Shown here piece after piece: positions 19,180 through 29,023 of a stretch of 64,000 bases of DNA (positions are counted from its first letter, which is position 1; each line of letters begins with the position of its first letter). The stretch is from Streptomyces sp. NBC_00582 (GTDB taxonomy: Bacteria; Actinomycetota; Actinomycetes; Streptomycetales; Streptomycetaceae), in assembly GCF_036345155.1 (NCBI RefSeq), contig NZ_CP107772.1:5146001-5210000 (forward strand). Direction: 5' to 3'. The translations under genes and the position numbers were made by a program. The notes under the pieces are model-generated. The model did not search any database, was not told where the DNA came from, and worked only from the letters and a program-made list of their open reading frames with translations.

Positions 19180-20022
19180 ATGACCCGCAGGCTCCGCATC
19201 CAGCACACGACCCGCGTCTCCTACGCGCAGGCCGCGGTCTCCTCCCACAACGAGGTCCGGATGACCCCCCTGACGCTGCCCCGGCAGACCACGCTGGATT
19301 CCCGGGTGACCATCCGCCCGGCGGCCACCACCTGGTCGTACTGGGACTACTGGGGCACCCAGGTCACCGCCTTCGAGCTGATGGACCCGCACGCCGATCT
19401 CACGATCACGGCCTCCAGCCTGGTCGAGACGGCCCCGCCGGGCGAGCTCCCCCCGGCCCCCGGCTGGCCGGAGATCGCCGGCCGTGTCGCCGGCTCCCGG
19501 CTGCTGGAGTTCGCCGCCCCGACGGTCCGTACGACGGTCCCGGCGAAGCTGCTGAAGAAGGCGCGCAAGGCCGCCGCGGGCCTGGACCCCCACGAGACGG
19601 CGGTGGCGGTGTCCTCCCTGGTCGCCGACCGGGTCGCCTACCTGCCCGGCGCCACCGGGGTGAACACCTCGGCGGCGGAGGCCTGGGAGCAGGGCGCGGG
19701 CGTCTGCCAGGACCTCGCCCATCTGACGATCGCGCTGCTGCGCGGCCTCGGGCTCCCGACCCGGTACGTCTCCGGCTACCTCCATCCCGAACGGGAGGCC
19801 GAGCTGCACCGCCCGGTGGCCGGGCAGAGCCACGCCTGGATCGAGTACTGGGCGGGCGACTGGCACGGCTACGACCCCACCAACCGCACCCGCGCGGACG
19901 AGTCGCACGTCGTCGTCGGCCGGGGACGCGACTACGACGACGTCACCCCGCACAAGGGCGTCTACCGCGGCGTCGCCGGCGGCCCGCCGGAGGTGACGGT
20001 GGAGTTCACCCGGGTGGCGTGA
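19180..20022 (+). CDS. transglutaminase-like cysteine protease family protein
   Basis: 280 residues. The N-terminal ~150 form the beta domain typical of this group (RLRIQHTTRVSYAQAAVSSH). The core domain has the catalytic triad in order: Cys in WEQGAGVCQDLAHLTIALLR, His in QSHAWIEYW and Asp in GYDPTNRT. Enzymes of this fold cleave or transfer amide bonds. With the upstream ATP-grasp it would be the amidase counterpart of an amide-bond cycle (inference). The ATG at 19180 lies ten bases after AGGAAGGAG; a GTG at 19171 overlapping the previous stop is too close to that site. Confidence 0.9.
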   Translation: MTRRLRIQHTTRVSYAQAAVSSHNEVRMTPLTLPRQTTLDSRVTIRPAATTWSYWDYWGTQVTAFELMDPHADLTITASSLVETAPPGELPPAPGWPEIAGRVAGSRLLEFAAPTVRTTVPAKLLKKARKAAAGLDPHETAVAVSSLVADRVAYLPGATGVNTSAAEAWEQGAGVCQDLAHLTIALLRGLGLPTRYVSGYLHPEREAELHRPVAGQSHAWIEYWAGDWHGYDPTNRTRADESHVVVGRGRDYDDVTPHKGVYRGVAGGPPEVTVEFTRVA

Positions 20023-20080
20023 GGGGCGCGCGGCGGGGATCTCCTCTCGCGGAGGTGCCCGCCGGGCCCTGTGGACGCGC

Positions 20081-21190
20081 CTACTTCAGACCGATGGCGT
20101 CGCAGGCCTGCTTGAACTTCGGGGTGCAGATGTCGGACACCTTGTAGATGCCGTCCGCGACGACGGTCGACTTGATGTTGCTCTTGGTGAGCGCGACCAC
20201 GGTGACCAGCTTGGCCGGGATGTCCTTGGTGGTGGGGCTGTCGACCTTGTCACGGGTGAGCGCCTCGAACTGCAGCTCACGGCCCTGGACCTTGGCGACG
20301 GCCGCCTCGGCCGCGGCCTCCGCCTCACCGGCGTACGGCTTGTAGACGGTCATGTACTGCTCGCCGGTGACGATCCGCTGCACCGCCGGGAGCTCGGCGT
20401 CCTGGCCGGTGATGGGCGGCAGGTCGCTGTCGCTGACGCCCGCGGCCTCCAGGGCCTTGATGATGCCGCCGGCCATGGCGTCGTTGGCCGAGTAGACCGC
20501 CGCGATGTTGCTCTTGCCGATCTTCTCGATCGCCTTGGTCATGCTGGCCTGGGCGATGGTCGGCTTCCAGCCGTCGGTGTCGTAGGTCGCGGCGATGGTC
20601 ACACGGCCGTTGAGCTCGTTCATCGCCCCTGCCTTGAACTGGGCGGCGTTCGGGTCGGTGGGCGAGCCGTTGATCATGACGATCTGGTCGGAGGTGTCGG
20701 CCGAGCCCAGCGCCTCGGTGATCGCGCGGCCCTGCACCTCGCCGACGAGTTCGTTGTCGAAGGAGACGTACGCGTCGATCGGGCCCTCGGCGAGCCGGTC
20801 GTAGGCGATGACCGGGATGTTCGCCTCCTTGGCCTTCTGGACCATGGGCGCGATCTTGTGGGAGTCCACGGCGTCGAGCAGGATGCAGTCGACCTTGTCG
20901 TCGATCATCTTCTGCATCTGGGCGTTCTGCTTCTTGACGCTGGAAGCCGCGTTGGCGTAGTCCGTCTTGCCCTTGTTGCCGGTGAGGGAGGCGATCTTCC
21001 TCTTGATGATCGGGTAGTCGAACTCCGCGTACCGGGTGTTCGTCGTCTCCGGCATGAGCACACCGACGGTGATGTCGTTGGTGCGCTTCACTGTCGTGTC
21101 GCTGCTGTCCTCCGAGGCCCCCAGCATCCCGCACCCGGCGAGCGAGAGGGACATCGTGGAGGCGACCACAGCTATGGCGATACGACGCAT
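20081..21190 (-). CDS. sugar-binding lipoprotein of an ABC transporter (xylose/ribose-binding type)
   Basis: 369 residues. A lipoprotein signal (MRRIAIAVVASTMSLSLAGC) puts the lipid on Cys20. The mature part is a type I periplasmic-binding fold: ITVGVLMPETTNTRYAEFDY, VDCILLDAVDSHKIAPMV, IPVIAYDRLAEGPIDAYVSF, IVMINGSPTDPNAAQFKAGA and IAAVYSANDAMAGGIIKALE. These match the XylF/ChvE-type group, so a pentose such as xylose is plausible. No permease or ATPase gene is adjacent, so it is an orphan that may serve a transporter elsewhere or a sensor. The start could also be the GTG at 21202. It converges with the transglutaminase gene after 58 bases. Confidence 0.85.
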   Translation of the reverse strand: MRRIAIAVVASTMSLSLAGCGMLGASEDSSDTTVKRTNDITVGVLMPETTNTRYAEFDYPIIKRKIASLTGNKGKTDYANAASSVKKQNAQMQKMIDDKVDCILLDAVDSHKIAPMVQKAKEANIPVIAYDRLAEGPIDAYVSFDNELVGEVQGRAITEALGSADTSDQIVMINGSPTDPNAAQFKAGAMNELNGRVTIAATYDTDGWKPTIAQASMTKAIEKIGKSNIAAVYSANDAMAGGIIKALEAAGVSDSDLPPITGQDAELPAVQRIVTGEQYMTVYKPYAGEAEAAAEAAVAKVQGRELQFEALTRDKVDSPTTKDIPAKLVTVVALTKSNIKSTVVADGIYKVSDICTPKFKQACDAIGLK

Positions 21191-21501
21191 TCGGGGGCTC
21201 ACTTCAGGTGCGTTCCGGTACTTGGGTTGCGATATCTCGACCCAGTTGTCTCAAAAGCCAACGCGGCGGCAGCCACCGGAGTCAAGCCGAACCACTTAAC
21301 GAAGTAACAACATCACCGTCCGCTGAGCAAGTGAAGACGCATGGAGACGGAGCGAAGAGGGTACGGACCACTGTTTACGATCCCTCCCCACGACGGGGTC
21401 GGCATCGAGCAAAGTTCGTACAACCAAGGCGTGTTCTCACGAGTCGTGATCATGGTGGGCCATCTCTCGCACAGGCCCGCCCTTCCCGACCAGAGGATCG
21501 A
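21191..21501. other. divergent promoter region, lipoprotein and PA14/FnIII genes
   Basis: 311 bases less GC-rich than the surroundings. It contains the inverted repeat reported at 21223-21244. No gene is supported; the frame of the forward gene stays open upstream but without coding bias. Confidence 0.5.
21223..21244. promoter_or_regulatory. inverted repeat upstream of the sugar-binding lipoprotein, candidate operator
   Basis: TGGGT and ACCCA arms flank a central GATATC palindrome, all symmetric about one centre. It lies about 33 bases upstream of the lipoprotein start, a usual place for a repressor site. The binding protein is unknown. Confidence 0.4.
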
Positions 21502-23196
21502 ATGAACCCAGCCAGACTCGCGACGGCCCTCGTGCTCGCCACGACCGGTGGTCTCCTCACCGCCGCGCCCGCCTCGGCCGCGACCACCTGCACATCTCCG
21601 GTGTACAAGCGTCAATTCTTCGCGAACACCACCTTTTCGGGCACTCCGAAGAAGACCGACTGCGACACGGCCGTCAGCGAGAGCTGGGGCACGAGGGCCC
21701 CGGCATCCGGCCTCCCCACGAACAACTTCGGCGTGCGCTGGACGGTGACCCGCGACTTCGGCTCCGGCGGTCCCTTCACCTTCTCGGTGTCGGCCCAGGA
21801 CGGCGTCCGCGTCTACCTCGACGGCGTCCGCAAGGTGGACGTCTGGAAGAACGTCTCCACGACGGTGACCAAGAGCGTGAACCTCACGGTCCCCAAGGGC
21901 AGGCACACCGTCCGCGTGGACTACGTGAACTGGACCGGCGGCGCGAACGTCACGTTCACCTACACGCCCCGCACCTCGGCGACGTACGACAAGGTCCCCC
22001 CGCTCACGCCGACGGGCCACGCGCTCTCCTACGACGGCGTGACCGGCCGGGCGAAGCTCACCTGGGCGAAGAACCAGGAGGTGGACCTCGCCGGCTACCG
22101 CGTCTACCGGCGCCCCGCCGACGGCTCCACCTGGACCCTCCTGGCCTCCACCGTCTCCACCGCCCACACCGACACCACGCTCCCGGTGACCGGCGCGGCC
22201 TACGCCTACGAGCTGCGCGCCTACGACGTGGCGGGCAACGAGTCGGCGGGCACCGCGGCCAGGACGGTCACCACGGTGGACCGGACGGCCCCGGCCGCGC
22301 CCGTCCTGCGCCCCACCGCCAGCGAACCGGAGGGGCTTCGGGTCTCCTGGGGCGAGGTGACGGGGGCGGTGTCGTACCGCGTGTACCGGGCGACGAGCCG
22401 CAGCGGCACCTACACCTCGATCGGCACGAGCGACGGGACGTCGTACCTGGACACCACCGCGGTCATGGGCACCGGCCTCCACTACAAGGTGTCCGCGCTG
22501 GACGCGGCGGGCAACGAGTCCGCGCAGTCCACCGCCGTGGTCGGCACGCTCCGGGACGTCACCCCGCCGTCCGCCGTCACCGGAGTGACGGTCACTCCCA
22601 CCACGTACGGCTTCGAGGTGCACTGGGACGCCAACCCCGCCCCCGACCTGGCGAGTTACACGGTCCGCCGGGGCGAACTCTGGGGCGACGAGGGGGACGA
22701 GCGGGTCTGCTCCCTGTACCCGGGCTACTCCGTGCCCGCCGGCACCACCTCGTACGCGTACACCACCGTCCCCGACGGCGAGGAGTCCTGCTTCATCGTC
22801 GACGCCCTCGACGACGCCACGAACTCCTCGTTCGCCATGACGGGCGAGGCGCAGATCGTGATCGCCACCGAGCTCGACATGACGCCGACCGTGGCCACGC
22901 CCGAGGGCTCGCCGCTGACGCTCACGGCCGAGGCCGCCGAGGGCGACGAGGGCAACCGGCTGACCTGGCACGGCCTTGCCGACTCGGCTCCGGAACAGGC
23001 CGGCGGCTACCGCGTCTACCGCTGGGACCCGCACACGTCCGCGTACGAGCGGATCGCCGACCTCGCGAGCGGGGCCGTCGAGTACGTCGACACGGAGGTG
23101 CCGCGCGGCACCACGTCCTTCTACTGGGTGACGGCGGTCGCCGCCGACGGCACGGAAACCGCGCCGGCGGCCGACTCCACGGTCACCGCTCCCTAG
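21502..23196 (+). CDS. secreted protein with PA14-like and fibronectin type III domains
   Basis: 564 residues. A signal peptide (MNPARLATALVLATTGGLLT ending APASAA) is followed by a PA14-like beta-sandwich (~residues 28-150) recognisable from SWGTRAPASGLPTNNFGVRW, FSVSAQDGVRVYLDG and GRHTVRVDYVNW. Four fibronectin type III-like repeats follow, each with YRVYR or YTVRR strands and two ending in DVAGNES or DAAGNES. No catalytic domain is seen. It is probably an extracellular carbohydrate- or wall-binding protein. The ATG at 21502 is chosen because it starts the signal peptide and has AGAGGA upstream; the frame is open further up but without coding bias. Confidence 0.85.
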   Translation: MNPARLATALVLATTGGLLTAAPASAATTCTSPVYKRQFFANTTFSGTPKKTDCDTAVSESWGTRAPASGLPTNNFGVRWTVTRDFGSGGPFTFSVSAQDGVRVYLDGVRKVDVWKNVSTTVTKSVNLTVPKGRHTVRVDYVNWTGGANVTFTYTPRTSATYDKVPPLTPTGHALSYDGVTGRAKLTWAKNQEVDLAGYRVYRRPADGSTWTLLASTVSTAHTDTTLPVTGAAYAYELRAYDVAGNESAGTAARTVTTVDRTAPAAPVLRPTASEPEGLRVSWGEVTGAVSYRVYRATSRSGTYTSIGTSDGTSYLDTTAVMGTGLHYKVSALDAAGNESAQSTAVVGTLRDVTPPSAVTGVTVTPTTYGFEVHWDANPAPDLASYTVRRGELWGDEGDERVCSLYPGYSVPAGTTSYAYTTVPDGEESCFIVDALDDATNSSFAMTGEAQIVIATELDMTPTVATPEGSPLTLTAEAAEGDEGNRLTWHGLADSAPEQAGGYRVYRWDPHTSAYERIADLASGAVEYVDTEVPRGTTSFYWVTAVAADGTETAPAADSTVTAP

Positions 23197-23214
23197 GCGG
23201 TCCCCGGAGGGACG

Positions 23215-23258
23215 ACGAAGGGGCCCGGGGGATCAGGTGATCCTCCGGGCCCCTTCGT
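23215..23258. terminator. bidirectional terminator between the PA14/FnIII gene and hspR
   Basis: An inverted repeat starting ACGAAGGGGCCCGG, with arms of about 20 bases and a single mismatch, lies between convergent genes and serves the end of the dnaK operon on the reverse strand. Confidence 0.8.
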
Positions 23259-23285
23259 ACGACGCCCCTCTGACGGGGCCGTCGG

Positions 23286-23747
23286 TCAGTCCTTGGCCTT
23301 CTTCGGGCGCCACACCACCAGCGCGCTGGTCTGCTGGACCTCCTGGTACGGGACGAGGTCCCGGCGGTAGGAGGCGTGGACCGCCGCCTCGCGCTGCTGC
23401 ATCGCCGCCGCCGCTCCCTCCAGGGCGTCCTGGAGTTCGGCGACCCGGGACTGCAGGGCGGCGACCTGGTTCTCCAGCTCGATGATCCGCTTGATGCCGG
23501 CCAGGTTGATGCCCTCGTCCTGCGACAACTGCTGGACGGTGCGCAGCAGTTCGATGTCGCGGGCCGAGTAACGGCGGCCCCGGCCCGCGGTGCGGTCCGG
23601 GGAGACCAGGCCGAGCCGGTCGTACTGGCGCAGCGTCTGCGGGTGCAGGCCGGAGAGCTGGGCCGCCACCGAGATGACGTAGACCGGGGTCTCCTCGGTC
23701 AGTTCGTACGGCCCACGGAAACTGTCACTGCGTCGACGGCCGTCCAT
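23286..23747 (-). CDS. hspR: heat-shock repressor HspR (MerR family)
   Basis: 153 residues. The MerR-type winged helix reads YVISVAAQLSGLHPQTLRQY then DRLGLVSPDRTAGRGRRYSA, followed by a coiled coil (GIKRIIELENQVAALQSRVA) for dimerisation. HspR binds HAIR sites and uses DnaK as co-repressor; it is the last gene of the dnaK operon, so the operon is autoregulated. The ATG at 23745-23747 lies five bases after the dnaJ stop; a GTG directly before it would add one residue. Confidence 0.95.
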   Translation of the reverse strand: MDGRRRSDSFRGPYELTEETPVYVISVAAQLSGLHPQTLRQYDRLGLVSPDRTAGRGRRYSARDIELLRTVQQLSQDEGINLAGIKRIIELENQVAALQSRVAELQDALEGAAAAMQQREAAVHASYRRDLVPYQEVQQTSALVVWRPKKAKD

Positions 23748-23752
23748 CACTC

Positions 23753-24925
23753 TCAGGCTCCCTTCGCGGCCTCGAACAGCTCCGCCCGCGGATCCTCGTC
23801 CGCGGTCGCCTCGCGATACGCCTCGAGCGCGTCACGAGCCTTCCCCGACACGTCCTTCGGCACACTCACCTCGACGGTGACCAGCAGGTCCCCGCGGGTG
23901 CCGTCCTTGCGGACCGCGCCCTTGCCCCGCGCCCGCATGGTGCGGCCGTTGGGGGTGCCGGGCGGCAGCTTCAGGGTCAGGGACGGGCCGCCGAGGGTGG
24001 GGACCTTGATCTCCCCGCCCAGGGCCGCCTCGGCGAACGTCACCGGCACCGTCACCGTCAGGTTGTCGTCCTTGCGGCCGAACACCGGGTGGGCGCCGAC
24101 ATGGACGACGACGTAGAGATCGCCGGCCGGACCGCCCCGCTCGCCCGGCGCGCCCTTGCCGCGCAGCCGGATGCGCTGGTTGTCCGTGACCCCGGCCGGG
24201 ATACGGACCTGCATGGTCCGGGACGACTTGGCGCGGCCGCTGCCCTTGCACTCCAGACAGGGGTGCTCGGCGATCAGACCGCGGCCCTTGCAGTCCGGGC
24301 AGGGGTCGGTGAGGGAGAACCCTCCGCCGGAGCCCCTGGCCACCTGGCCGGTGCCGACGCAGGTCGGGCACACGCGCGGTGTGCCGTTCTTGTCGCCGGT
24401 GCCGGAACAGGCCTTGCACGGGGACTGCGAGGACATGCGCAGCGGAACCGTCGCGCCCTCGATGGCCTCCGTGAAGGTCAGGGTGACCTCGGTGTCGATG
24501 TCCTGGCCACGCCGGGGCTGGGTGCGGGTCGTACCGCCCCCGCCCCGGTTGAACAGGCCGCCGAAGACGTCCCCGATGCCGCCGCCGAAGCCGCCGGAGC
24601 CCCCGGCCTGGGCGCCGCCCCCGAAGAGGTCGCCCAGGTCGAAGTTGAAGTTGCCGCCGGCGCCCGGCCCGGGGCGGAAGCCGCCGTTGCCGAACAGGGC
24701 GCGTGCCTCGTCGTACTCCTTGCGCTTCTTGGGATCACCGAGGACGTCGTTCGCCTCGGAGATCTCCTTGAAGCGCTCCTCCGCCTTGGTGTTGCCCTTG
24801 TTGGCGTCCGGGTGGAACTCGCGGGCGAGCTTGCGGTACGCCTTCTTGATCTCGGCCTCGGTGGCGTCCTTGGGGACGCCGAGGACCTTGTAGTAGTCCT
24901 TCTCGATGAAGTCCTTGGTGCTCAT
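23753..24925 (-). CDS. dnaJ: co-chaperone DnaJ
   Basis: 390 residues. The J domain (about 8-75) carries the HPD motif at 38-40. A Gly/Phe-rich region follows (FGNGGFRPGPGAGGNFNFD). The zinc region has four CxxCxGxG repeats: CKACSGTG, CPTCVGTG, CPDCKGRG and CLECKGSG. The C-terminal substrate domains are complete. It delivers clients to DnaK and stimulates its ATPase. It is third in the dnaK-grpE-dnaJ-hspR operon. Confidence 0.96.
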   Translation of the reverse strand: MSTKDFIEKDYYKVLGVPKDATEAEIKKAYRKLAREFHPDANKGNTKAEERFKEISEANDVLGDPKKRKEYDEARALFGNGGFRPGPGAGGNFNFDLGDLFGGGAQAGGSGGFGGGIGDVFGGLFNRGGGGTTRTQPRRGQDIDTEVTLTFTEAIEGATVPLRMSSQSPCKACSGTGDKNGTPRVCPTCVGTGQVARGSGGGFSLTDPCPDCKGRGLIAEHPCLECKGSGRAKSSRTMQVRIPAGVTDNQRIRLRGKGAPGERGGPAGDLYVVVHVGAHPVFGRKDDNLTVTVPVTFAEAALGGEIKVPTLGGPSLTLKLPPGTPNGRTMRARGKGAVRKDGTRGDLLVTVEVSVPKDVSGKARDALEAYREATADEDPRAELFEAAKGA

Positions 24926-24967
24926 CCTCGACGCGCCCCCTTTCCGGTGATCCGCTCCGTGTCTACG

Positions 24968-27500
<2,533 letters not shown>

Positions 27501-27531
27501 TGTGCACGAGCCTCACCGCTCGGTCAACAGA

Positions 27532-27552
27532 CCTGAGTCACACCGGCTCAAC
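27532..27552 (-). promoter_or_regulatory. HAIR-like operator 2 of the dnaK operon
   Basis: Read on the reverse strand: GTTGAGC-N7-ACTCAGG, 11 of 14 arm positions matching the HAIR consensus. It lies about 50 bases upstream of operator 1, on the far side of the candidate -35 box. Multiple HAIR repeats at dnaK are known in Streptomyces. Confidence 0.75.
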
Positions 27553-27554
27553 TC

Positions 27555-28805
27555 TTATCCGTTCCTTACACGCAAGAAGCCGTTGACCTGCACAGACGCA
27601 TCGCCACCACCTCGACGATCACCCGATTCAGGGGGGAGCACAGCGGACTCGGATTGACGCCGGGGGCCGTACACCGCCGCCCGCCGGGCCCCCTGCCGGG
27701 GTCCGGGACGCGGTTCGGGACGCGGCCCCGGGCGAGCACCGGTCCGGGGAACCCGCCGAGCGGCACGCGCGCGTACGGCGCCGTACACCTCCCCACGCGC
27801 GCGTACGGCGTCGTACGCACCCCTGCGCGCGCGTGGCGGCCCGTACACCGGCACCCGCAGCAGTCCGAGCACGACGGCCAGGACCCCGCCGGCCACCCAC
27901 CACACCGCCCGCGGCCCCATCCACCCCGTGTGCGCGAGCGCCCCGACGAGCACCCCGGCGCAGGCCGCCGCACCGATCACCACGACCGCGCCCTGCGCGG
28001 TGAGCCCGAGCCTGCGCAGCCGGTGCGCGAGATGGTCGGGACCGCCGCGCAGCAGGGGCCGCCCGGCCAGCCGCCGCGCCACGGCGACGAGGACGGCGTC
28101 GGCCGCGGCGACCGCCGTGAGGGCGAACAGCACGCCCGCCCCCTCGCCCGCGCCGCCGCCCGCGCGGACCGTGACCGCGGCGGCGGCGAGCACGAACCCC
28201 GCGAACAGCGAGCCGCACGCGCCGAGCGCCACGCGCGCGGGGGGCCAGTTGTGCATCAGGAAGCCCGTGAGCGCGGCGGCGAGCACACTCAGCAGGACGG
28301 CCACCCCGTCCAGCACCTCCACCGCCGCGCAGGCGGCCGCCCCGAAGGCGGTGACGACCCCGACCGTGCCGGCCACCCCGTCCGCGTGGTCGAGGGACCG
28401 GAACGCGAGTGCCACACAGGTGATCCACCCGACGGCGAGCGCCCCGGCCCAGGGCCCGGTGTCGCCGTAGGGGACGACGAAGGCCGCCGCCACCGCCGTA
28501 CCGAGCACGAGGAAGCGGGCCTTGAGCCGCCACACGTCCGCGACCAGCCCCAGCCCCGCCAGGGCGCCCGCGGCGGGGAGCAGCGCGCCGATGCCGTCGC
28601 CGAGCGGGGCGTACCCCCAGCGGTCCCCGGCGAGGACGACGAGGCAGGTGGTGAGGACGACGGCGAGCCCCCCGGACAGCGGAACCCGCCGCTGTCGCTG
28701 CCGCCGCTCGACCAGCCCGAGACGCAGGGCGGGCACGCGCAGCAGTGCGGCGAGCACGGCGGAGAGCAGCAGGGCGGCGGTGGCGGCGGCGATCCCGTAG
28801 AGCAC
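27555..28805 (-). CDS. MraY/WecA-like polytopic membrane protein with altered catalytic motif
   Basis: 416 residues with about ten transmembrane helices in the first 330 residues, then a basic, repetitive, Arg/Pro-rich cytoplasmic tail (RARRGAYDAVRARGEVYGAV). It resembles the polyprenyl-phosphate sugar-1-phosphate transferase family: GGLAVVLTT, a position equivalent to the catalytic DD motif that reads VADVWRLKARF (first Asp replaced by Ala), RSLDHADGVAG in place of NxxDGxDGLA, and DHLAHRLRRLGL for the His loop. The loss of the first Asp makes activity doubtful. The start is a GTG without a clear ribosome site. The gene ends three bases before the second HAIR site of dnaK. Confidence 0.7.
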   Translation of the reverse strand: MLYGIAAATAALLLSAVLAALLRVPALRLGLVERRQRQRRVPLSGGLAVVLTTCLVVLAGDRWGYAPLGDGIGALLPAAGALAGLGLVADVWRLKARFLVLGTAVAAAFVVPYGDTGPWAGALAVGWITCVALAFRSLDHADGVAGTVGVVTAFGAAACAAVEVLDGVAVLLSVLAAALTGFLMHNWPPARVALGACGSLFAGFVLAAAAVTVRAGGGAGEGAGVLFALTAVAAADAVLVAVARRLAGRPLLRGGPDHLAHRLRRLGLTAQGAVVVIGAAACAGVLVGALAHTGWMGPRAVWWVAGGVLAVVLGLLRVPVYGPPRARRGAYDAVRARGEVYGAVRARAARRVPRTGARPGPRPEPRPGPRQGARRAAVYGPRRQSESAVLPPESGDRRGGGDASVQVNGFLRVRNG

Positions 28806-28819
28806 GGATATAAGTTAGT

Positions 28820-28839
28820 AACAAATGTACCAATTTGTT
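28820..28839. promoter_or_regulatory. AT-rich palindrome between MraY-like and Fe-S reductase genes
   Basis: AACAAAT-N6-ATTTGTT, a perfect 7-base inverted repeat in very AT-rich DNA for this genome. It lies 15 bases before the MraY-like start and about 185 bases before the Fe-S gene. It looks like a repressor operator; the regulator is unknown. Confidence 0.5.
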
Positions 28840-28946
28840 GCGAATAACACGGTCAGACTCTGAGGTGACCCTCAGCGATCCAGATCACCTCACCGCCCGC
28901 TACAGTGCGGCGCAGGATAGGGGTAGTCTCAGACGGACTGCATAAG

Positions 28947-28960
28947 TTACCGCTTAGTAA
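28947..28960. promoter_or_regulatory. TTAC-N6-GTAA palindrome upstream of the Fe-S reductase gene
   Basis: An inverted repeat in an AT-rich patch about 65 bases before the ATG at 29024. A related sequence, GTTAGTAAC, lies at about 28814-28822. TetR-type lipid-metabolism repressors use sites of this shape, so such a regulator is possible (inference). Confidence 0.4.
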
Positions 28961-29023
28961 TTTCGGGAAGCCGTTTCCCGAAGTCGTTCCCGAAGACCCC
29001 TCGCAGGCCCGAGGAGCCCCCTC

